From Hygrophila difformis (Eukaryota; Streptophyta; Magnoliopsida; Lamiales; Acanthaceae), in assembly GCA_030278955.1 (NCBI GenBank), contig JAOANR010000014.1, positions 12,588,068 through 12,652,067 on the forward strand: DNA of 64,000 nucleotides. The letters run 5' to 3'. A program made the position numbers and the translations under genes. This document shows, piece after piece, positions 57,675-64,000 of the stretch. Numbering within the stretch: the first letter of the stretch is position 1; every line of letters starts with the position of its first letter. The notes below the pieces were generated by a model. That model did no database searches and was not told where the DNA came from. It saw only the letters and a program-made list of their open reading frames with translations.

Positions 57675-58741
57675 GAAAAAATGACAAATAGGTTCTTTTT
57701 CTTTTCCAAAAATTCAAATCAGTCCTTTTTCTATTTTAATACCAAAACAGTCCGCTACAAATGCTAATTATGTCCAAATCAGTCATTTGTTCACTAATTA
57801 AGCTCTAATTACCGACGTGGCAATGGTTTAAATTTAAATCTGAGACGTGGACATAATATTAGTCCCTTTTCTTTTATCTTTTGCCAATTCAGTCATAAAT
57901 TTTTATTTTGTTCCATTTAGTCATCTACCCCAATCAATCATTTTTATATTAATTGGCCTCCATCCTTTCAAATTATTTTATTTCAGGCCAAGAACCTTAA
58001 ATTTTTTATTATTACTAATCCATTTATCAAATAAATGTACAACATACTTCCGTAAATAAAATTAAACACCAAACCTCATGCATTGGGTTTTATTGTCCAT
58101 GCTACCTACATCCGTAACCTTCCAAAAAGTAAAATTAAATCATTTACACAAAAATTAAAATTAAATCATTTGCTACGTTTTAAGGTCGGAAACAAAGTAT
58201 GATTGTGTTAATTGTTGCTGAAGGAAACCAGAACCAATGAACCATCGGTTATGATCGGATGGATAGAGAGAGTCCGTAAAATCCCGGATCTTGGAAAACC
58301 CTGTAACAAGGCAGTCAAACCTAATGTATGAGGTTTGGTGTTTAATTTTATTTACGGATGTATGTTGGCATTTATTTGTTAAATGGATTAGTAGTAATAA
58401 AAAATTTAAGGTTTTGGACCTGAAATGAAATAATTTGAAAGGTTGGAGACCAATTAATATAAAAATGACTGATTTGGGTAGAGGACTAAATAGAACAAAA
58501 CAAAAGTTTATGACTGAATTGGCAAAAGATAAAAGAAAAAGGCCTAATATTATGCGCATGTGTCAGGTTTAAATTTAAACTATTGTCACGTCAGCAATTA
58601 GCATAATTAGTGAACAAGGGACTGATTTAGACATAATTAACATTTGTAGCGGACTATTTTGATAATAAAATAGAAAAATGACTGATTTAAATTTTGTAGA
58701 AAAGAAAAAAAGACCTATTTCGCTTTCTTTTTTTTTTTTTC
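57675..58741. mobile_element. Foldback Mutator-like element with ~400-bp inverted arms
   Basis: The left arm (57675 to about 58090) and right arm (about 58318 to 58741) are reverse complements over about 400 bp with scattered mismatches; about 230 bp of unique sequence lies between. gtagaaaccta is repeated directly outside (57664-57674 and 58742-58752), fitting a 9-11-bp Mutator-type TSD. The mirror-image open frames at 57847-58059 and 58173-58559 come from the arms and are not genes. There is no transposase. Confidence 0.85.
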
Positions 58742-58785
58742 GTAGAAACCTATATCTATCATTTTTAAGTTCTTTATTAGTTCAT

Positions 58786-59010
58786 TTTGAGACCTAGCAC
58801 TCAGCAGCCGCAGCCCCCTTCTCTCTCGCCAGACCGCCCCTCCTCCCCCACCATTTACCAGTCTCCGCCACGCACCCGCCGCTCATCTTCTCGACGGTTC
58901 CTGCCTTCGCCTCGCATCGGTCTGCTTGTCTGCGCCTGCCCGCCTCGCGTCTGCCTGCTTGTCTCGCGTCTGCCTTCGCCTGCGAGAATATAGATTTCCT
59001 ATCTCTTTCG
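58786..59010 (+). promoter_or_regulatory. Possible 5' leader exon upstream of the B3 gene
   Basis: A C/T-rich, GC-elevated block (cagccccc, cgcctcgcgtctgcc repeats) with no long reliable frame starts right after the foldback element and turns abruptly to AT-rich DNA near 58990. It resembles a plant 5' UTR or first exon. A donor has not been identified, so the link to the B3 gene is an inference. Confidence 0.3.
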
Positions 59011-59569
59011 GTATTCAATTCGTTTGTTTCATTGGTTTCTTATTGCTATTGTTTTATTTAATATTAATATGCCGAACAGAAGAAAAGATTGGTTTTATTT
59101 TCTTTTCCTTTGCTTTCCATCAATGTAAAGAGTTCTTACTTTTCCTTTGCTTTCCATCAAGATTGGTATTAAGCCAAAATTGATTTGGCTTTGAGGATTA
59201 ATGATGGAGATTGGAAGGATTTTAGTTGTTCACTGACAATAAGATTGTATTTGAAATAATGATTAATTTCTAGCCATATTGCAGTTCCCTGCCTTTTTAG
59301 TTCTTTACTTGAAACTAATATCTCAGATTTAATGGTTTATATGCAATAGATGTTTAAGAAGTAACTGAATGCTTGCTGTTGAGCCTTTTTAATGATCCTG
59401 AAGTTGTAAAATGTGTACTAATTTAATATCACAACGTTTCAAGCTTTGATTAACGTAAATGTTCTTATTGTAGTTTGCTTGAATTGTTTTGATGCTGCTG
59501 CTGTTATGTTTTAATGCTGCTGCCATGTTTTCTTTTTTTTTTTTTTTAGGTTTTTTTTAAAAGTTTTTA

Positions 59570-59795
59570 TCGGGTCTCGGGTTGGGTTGGGCTGTGTTCG
59601 GGTCCAAGGAGTAATACCTAGGGTTTGGGTCGGTTCTTGGGTTCTAAAATTTTTCTCGGTCGGGTCTTGTGTTCGGGTCCAAGGAGTAATACCTAGGGTT
59701 TGGGTCGGTTCTTGGGTTCTAAAATTTTCCTCGGTCGGGTCTTGGTTTGGTGGACCCGACCCAAACACAAACCTGACCCATTGCCATCCCTATTT
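59570..59795. repeat. 'gggtcggg' repeat with 75-bp tandem duplication
   Basis: gtgttcgggtccaaggagta begins units at 59594-59668 and 59669-59743, nearly identical. The block ends ttgccatcccta, the reverse complement of tagggatggcaa, a hAT-like terminus. It would lie in an intron or 5' region of the B3 gene. Confidence 0.7.
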
Positions 59796-61507
59796 GTGTC
59801 TCATCGAACTGGTAAGCCAGTTGTGTGTGTCCATCCTTCATTTCTCATATGTTTTTAAGCTGTTTTCTTATATCATAAGCCTTTTTTTTCTTGTTGAAGA
59901 TTTGTTATCATTTTGATGTGTGGTGTTTGAGCTTCTTGTTGGTTTTCTCTACATATTATCAATGTATGGATGTGTTTCCTACATGCTTCTTGTTGGGTTT
60001 AAGTTTGTATTGGGATTTCTTAATTTGGTATTTTGTATATATAGGACAGAGCATTGTGTGACGAGCTACAGGGGTCCTAATGGAACCAAGTAATGTTCAG
60101 GTACCAAGTTTGTATCTTTTCCCCCTTCCATACAGCGCTTGTGTGTTTAATTATTCCTTGTATTTTGTATTCAGCAATTTTATTTATTTATTTATTTAAT
60201 TGGATTGTTAGGTTTTTCTTCTCCAGAGATTGCTTTGCGTTCAATGCTAAAAATGTTAATTGTTTTTCATGCCATCTTCCTGTGGAATGTTCAATTTGGA
60301 GCTCATACCTGATTACATATTATTCAGCTTACTTTGTGAATTTTCTTGTACTTTATGCATTTGGTGAAAAGCCCCGTGACAATCTGTGGTGATCGATATT
60401 TACAGACGATTTCGTGATATAGCTCCGTAACAATCTGTGACAAACCTTTCATTCTTTTCATGGAAGTGAACCTTTTAACAATAGGGATATCCTTGTTATC
60501 AAATTAGATTAGTTTGATTTTTTCCCCTTTCAAATGTGTCTAATGATAGAAACAGTAACTCTTAGTACATATTTATTGTAATATTTAAAAATTTGTAGGT
60601 TTTCATTTATGTTTCCAATCTGTTCTGATTTTATGTTCTTATGATGTACTCTTGAATATGATCTGGTTTATTTTTGTATGAAGGATATCATATTACTTTC
60701 AAAGTAGTTGAATTTTGTCATGTTTAATGGTTTAATGACCAAACATGCTTGAATTTCATCTTTTTCTCTGTGTTTAAATGTAAATGACTGTAGATGAATT
60801 TACAAAGAACTTCTAGAAAACACGGTGTGTCAGTGCTGGATAAGGGGAGCCTGCTCGACCGCAACATTAGTTTGGCTTATATCTTGTTTTGAGTTGAGAG
60901 TTGAGTCTGAGCTCACGGGTAACATGATACAGCTCAAGCCTCTGCCTAAAGATGAATACTCATTTCATTTTGAGCTAAACTCATTTGCACCCTTACCAGT
61001 TAGTACTCACATGTACTATGATTAAATTCATTAAACTATGAGGCAATGATATAAATAGACGTCAAATATTCTAGGAATATACCCGGTTAAGGTTCCGTTC
61101 TGAAAGCCGAGGAAATGGTTTTATAACAGTTTTTGGTAATTAATTTAAATCCATTAACTATGTTAACTGGAATGCCATTCTTTATGGTTCAGATGAAGAA
61201 GCTCGAGAAGTTTCGTGTCTTATTTTTTCTTCCATGAAACTTGTAAGTCATAACACTTGACAAAATTGCTTATCCTCTCCTTGCTCCTTGTAAACCCACT
61301 CACTTTGTATATTGATGAGTCTGAGTTGAGTACTTGAGTGCAGAATTCATTTGCTGTTCGTGTAAGATAGGTTCCTTTTCCGTAAGGTTATATTATCACA
61401 TATTTGTTCATTTTGTTATATTCTTTCCTGTTGTTTTCTTATATGACATTAATTCGGTGACCTTTTGTCAGTCCAACTTGTACCACACAAATACCGAAAC
61501 CCATAAG

Positions 61508-62083
61508 ATGAAACATCCTGAAAGGGGGAGCCAAAAGTCTCCCCCAGAGGTTGAAGAAACTCGACAGCAGGAAGACATCGATGACATTGCCTATCTCTCC
61601 GGGAAGCCATTTTTTGATGCGGTTCTAACAAAATCAAACGTCACCCCACATTACAACCTCGTAATTACTTCTTTAAACTCACTCCATTTTGTCACTTGAA
61701 ATCAATCATAATACTTTGTGTTTCATTGTGCTTTTTATTTTGGGCATTTTGCATAGTTATTCCCAGTGAGAATTTGTAACAACCTCCCTCGTGCCGATGT
61801 TCCAGCAATTCTGAGGTATAACCGCAAGGAATGGGAAATGACTTATCTCGGGAATTTCTCTTGGCCAAGGTTTGACAGAAACTGGAAGGATTTTGTCATG
61901 GACAACAATCTGGTAGTGGGGGATGCTTGTGTGTTTGAAGTGATGGAAAGTAACCACACTAAAATTAAATTCAAAGTTCATGTCCTGAAGAATGAAATGC
62001 CTCGCGGCCTGCTTCCAGAAAAGGGAATGGATTGTTGTGGTACTACTGGTACAGCTGAGAATCCCATCGATATCGTCGACTAG
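61508..62083 (+). CDS. B3 DNA-binding domain protein (REM-like), 5' end uncertain
   Basis: Two coding exons, 61508-61660 and 61757-62083 (96-bp GT-AG intron, phase 0), give 159 residues from the ATG in HKMKHPERG. One B3 domain fills about residues 30-133: LSGKPFFDAVLTKSN, then LFPVRICNNLP, YLGNFSWPRFDRNWKDFVMDNNLVVGDACVFEVME, and IKFKVHVLK. The GD-x-C-x-F-E motif is typical. Plant B3 domains bind DNA in the major groove, so this is a probable nuclear transcription factor of the REM type. The first exon is open upstream of the ATG to an acceptor at about 61471 (ttgtcag). Short upstream candidates (60080-60100, MEPSNVQ; 60794-60824) do not join in phase in a way I can prove. It may also be a shortened gene copy. 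Confidence 0.75.
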
Positions 62084-62140
62084 GCATACCCACCCTGCAG
62101 TTCTGTATGTAGCTCATGCTCATCAGGGTTTGTGGTAGTA

Positions 62141-62146
62141 AATAAA
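62141..62146 (+). terminator. Candidate polyadenylation signal of the B3 gene
   Basis: AATAAA about 60 nt after the stop (gtaaataaataacc). A ttttc microsatellite and an A run follow at 62172-62224. Confidence 0.4.
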
Positions 62147-62527
62147 TAACCATAACATTGATGGGTGAGTTTTTTTCTTTTTCTTTTTCTTTTTCTTTTT
62201 CTTTTTTTTTTTAGAAAAAAAAAAAGGAAAATAGATATGTTCCTTATCAATTTCTAGATATGTTCAAAACGAGTGATGGATCAAGTCACGTATAATTAGC
62301 AAGATGCATTAATGCTGCTATGATACATAATGACTGAGCAACTCCTCATCAATTTCATAGGTCGGAAACTGATTCTTTAGACATCAAGTGACCTCGTCAC
62401 CTATGGAGGATCCAAAAAACAATTTCAATCACAAAAATTGATGAAAGTTATATTAGAATTGTGGATAGTAGTGACAGCACAAATATGGATAAAAGCCGAG
62501 TTCGGAATTGATAACAGTTGTGTATAC

Positions 62528-63020
62528 AAGGTTTTAAATGTCGGTATCGGTGTCGATATCAGACATATAAATTTATGGAAATTATGAAGATATTTGAAAT
62601 TTCAGGGATATTTGTAATTTTTTTAGAAAACCACATCAAGTTCTCGAGAAGATTAAAATGAAGATATTCCAAAATACCTCATCTCTGTTGCTATATAAAC
62701 TAGCAATATGTTAAAAATACTCAATCTATACTATGTTCATAAGATTGTTGATATCATGAACCATATCGATTGAAAAGATTTTGACTTGAAATCGATGACA
62801 TTATCAACATGTGTTAAAGCATAAATATTATTTTTTTTAATTTTTTTTAAAAAATGATATTTTTAAATTTTAGAAAAAAAATATTTTTTTTAAAAGTAAA
62901 AAATTCGGAAATTTCGTAAAATTTTGGGTTTCGGGCGAAATTTCGGAGGAAATTTCGCAAAAAAATATTGTAGGTGAAATTTCGTTTCGAGATGTCCCGA
63001 AACTTGAAATTTCGACACCG
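62528..63020. repeat. Dispersed 'ggtatcgg' MITE-like repeat, copy 2
   Basis: It starts acaaggttttaaatgtcgg and runs through gaagatatttgaaatttcag, matching 22287-22614. It continues into gaaatttcg-rich sequence. The right end is unclear. Confidence 0.6.
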
Positions 63021-64000
63021 CCACATAACCCATAGATGCACTAATAAAAGGATGATGAGTTCTATTCTTCGCATGCTCATATTTCAAGATTTTAATTCGA
63101 ATATTAAACAATGACTGCCTTAGTGTCTAGATTTCTCATAAAACAGTCTTCTACATTTAAAAGCCAATACTTCGCTTAAACTTTTAACTTTTCAATTTCT
63201 TATGTAATACTTAAATAAATGAAAAAATTAATAACCTTTTACTTATGAATGTCGAAACCCAAATTGTTTTCTACGAGACTGAAGTTCTTGTGGACAATGA
63301 GATTTTAAATCAACATACGCGGTAATAAACTTTGAAAAACACGTGTATGCATGGGTCCATCGTAATGATCGACCATTCGTCGACTAGGAAGATGGTGTGC
63401 GTGTGGACGCTAATTTATAGGTTTTTATATTAGTCATTTGCTGTCATTTTAAAGTTCATTTTGTTGTGAATAACTATATATATATATATATGGTCGCTGT
63501 TCAAGTTGAAGAAGAAATATAAGAAAGAGAGATAATATAGAAGAATAGAGAAGGCAGAGAGAGTCTGAGAGAGAGAAAATGGAAACGAGAGAAATCAATT
63601 ATTGTAACAAATAAAGCCACTCTTGTTGTGATATATTATAAATATAATAATTTATAAAAGTAGACGGAGACTTGCAAAACCAAGAAAGTTTATAGACAGT
63701 TTACAGCATAATGAGGGATGAGAGAATGAAATGCAGTCAGTTTGATAATAATGATGAGGAGACACAGAAGAGAAATTATGGAGAGATGAATTTATTCCAT
63801 TATATACCAATTAATTCATTGTTACAATGTTTGCTTATATTTATAGGCAAACCATCTCCCAGTCGAAGAATAGTCTTTTAAAGTGATAAGGCATACATCA
63901 TTGTCAATATTAATTGCAGACGTCGATATTGACTTTTACAACACTCCTCCTTGTATATCTTTATAAAAAGAATATGCCTCGCTAAATCTTACTTGGGAAA
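63021..64000. other. Window end: intergenic, possible Copia LTR fragment
   Basis: There is no gene. 63476-63491 is an (AT)n run followed by gaga-rich sequence. The last ~100 bases (gacttttacaacactcctccttg) resemble an LTR boundary of Copia elements. The rest would lie outside the window, so this is only a suggestion. Confidence 0.3.

Noticed and set aside
57847..58559. Two similar hydrophobic proteins in opposite orientation
   Set aside because: They are mirror images produced by the 400-bp inverted arms of the foldback element and do not indicate a duplicated gene pair.
59511..59768. Repetitive frame with EENFRTQEPTQTLG units
   Set aside because: It arises from the 75-bp DNA tandem duplication in a non-coding repeat.

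Overview
This window looks like nuclear DNA of a flowering plant, most likely a eudicot. Genes have GT-AG introns and the background is very AT-rich. The families present are plant ones: AHL DNA-binding protein, B3-domain protein, plant Bet1-like SNARE and AMT2/3-type ammonium transporter. Miniature transposons of every major plant class are abundant. I cannot name the species; an asterid-like eudicot is only a guess.

Five host genes can be supported. (1) 2802-6428 (+): 2-oxoglutarate/Fe(II) dioxygenase of the ACC-oxidase-homolog type, 3 exons, 368 aa, intact. (2) 14647-17504 (+): Bet1-like Qc-SNARE, 5 exons including a 14-nt first coding exon, 124 aa. (3) 19953-21729 (+): ammonium transporter, 3 exons, 474 aa. 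(4) 39986-40849 (-): intronless AT-hook (AHL) nuclear protein, 287 aa. (5) 61508-62083 (+): single B3-domain protein, two coding exons, 5' end uncertain. They are unrelated in function and each stands alone, as is normal in plants; there is no operon-like or biosynthetic cluster.

Most of the rest is mobile DNA, much of it nested and datable by target-site duplications (TSDs). 7781-14321 is a 6.5-kb L1-type LINE with a 15-bp TSD, lying just upstream of the SNARE gene. A Harbinger-type MITE sits in its 5' end, and a Stowaway MITE sits inside that. 27182-35292 is an 8.1-kb element with hAT ends and an 8-bp TSD, interrupting a 0.7-kb dispersed repeat. It holds a CACTA element (28666-34041, 3-bp TSD) with 'cctcgcc' subterminal repeats and a 4-TM open reading frame of unknown origin. 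49639-55873 (-) is a truncated Gypsy-like retrotransposon: an LTR, an initiator-Met primer binding site and broken gag. Its LTR carries a Helitron and a hAT MITE. 57675-58741 is a foldback Mutator-like element with ~400-bp inverted arms. Smaller pieces include a tRNA-derived SINE family, ten Stowaway MITEs, hAT, Harbinger and CACTA miniatures, and several tandem duplications.

I found no convincing undescribed biological system. The most informative observations are the exact nesting of the elements, the unexplained membrane-protein ORF inside the transposase-less CACTA element, and repeat insertions close to the promoters of the dioxygenase and SNARE genes.
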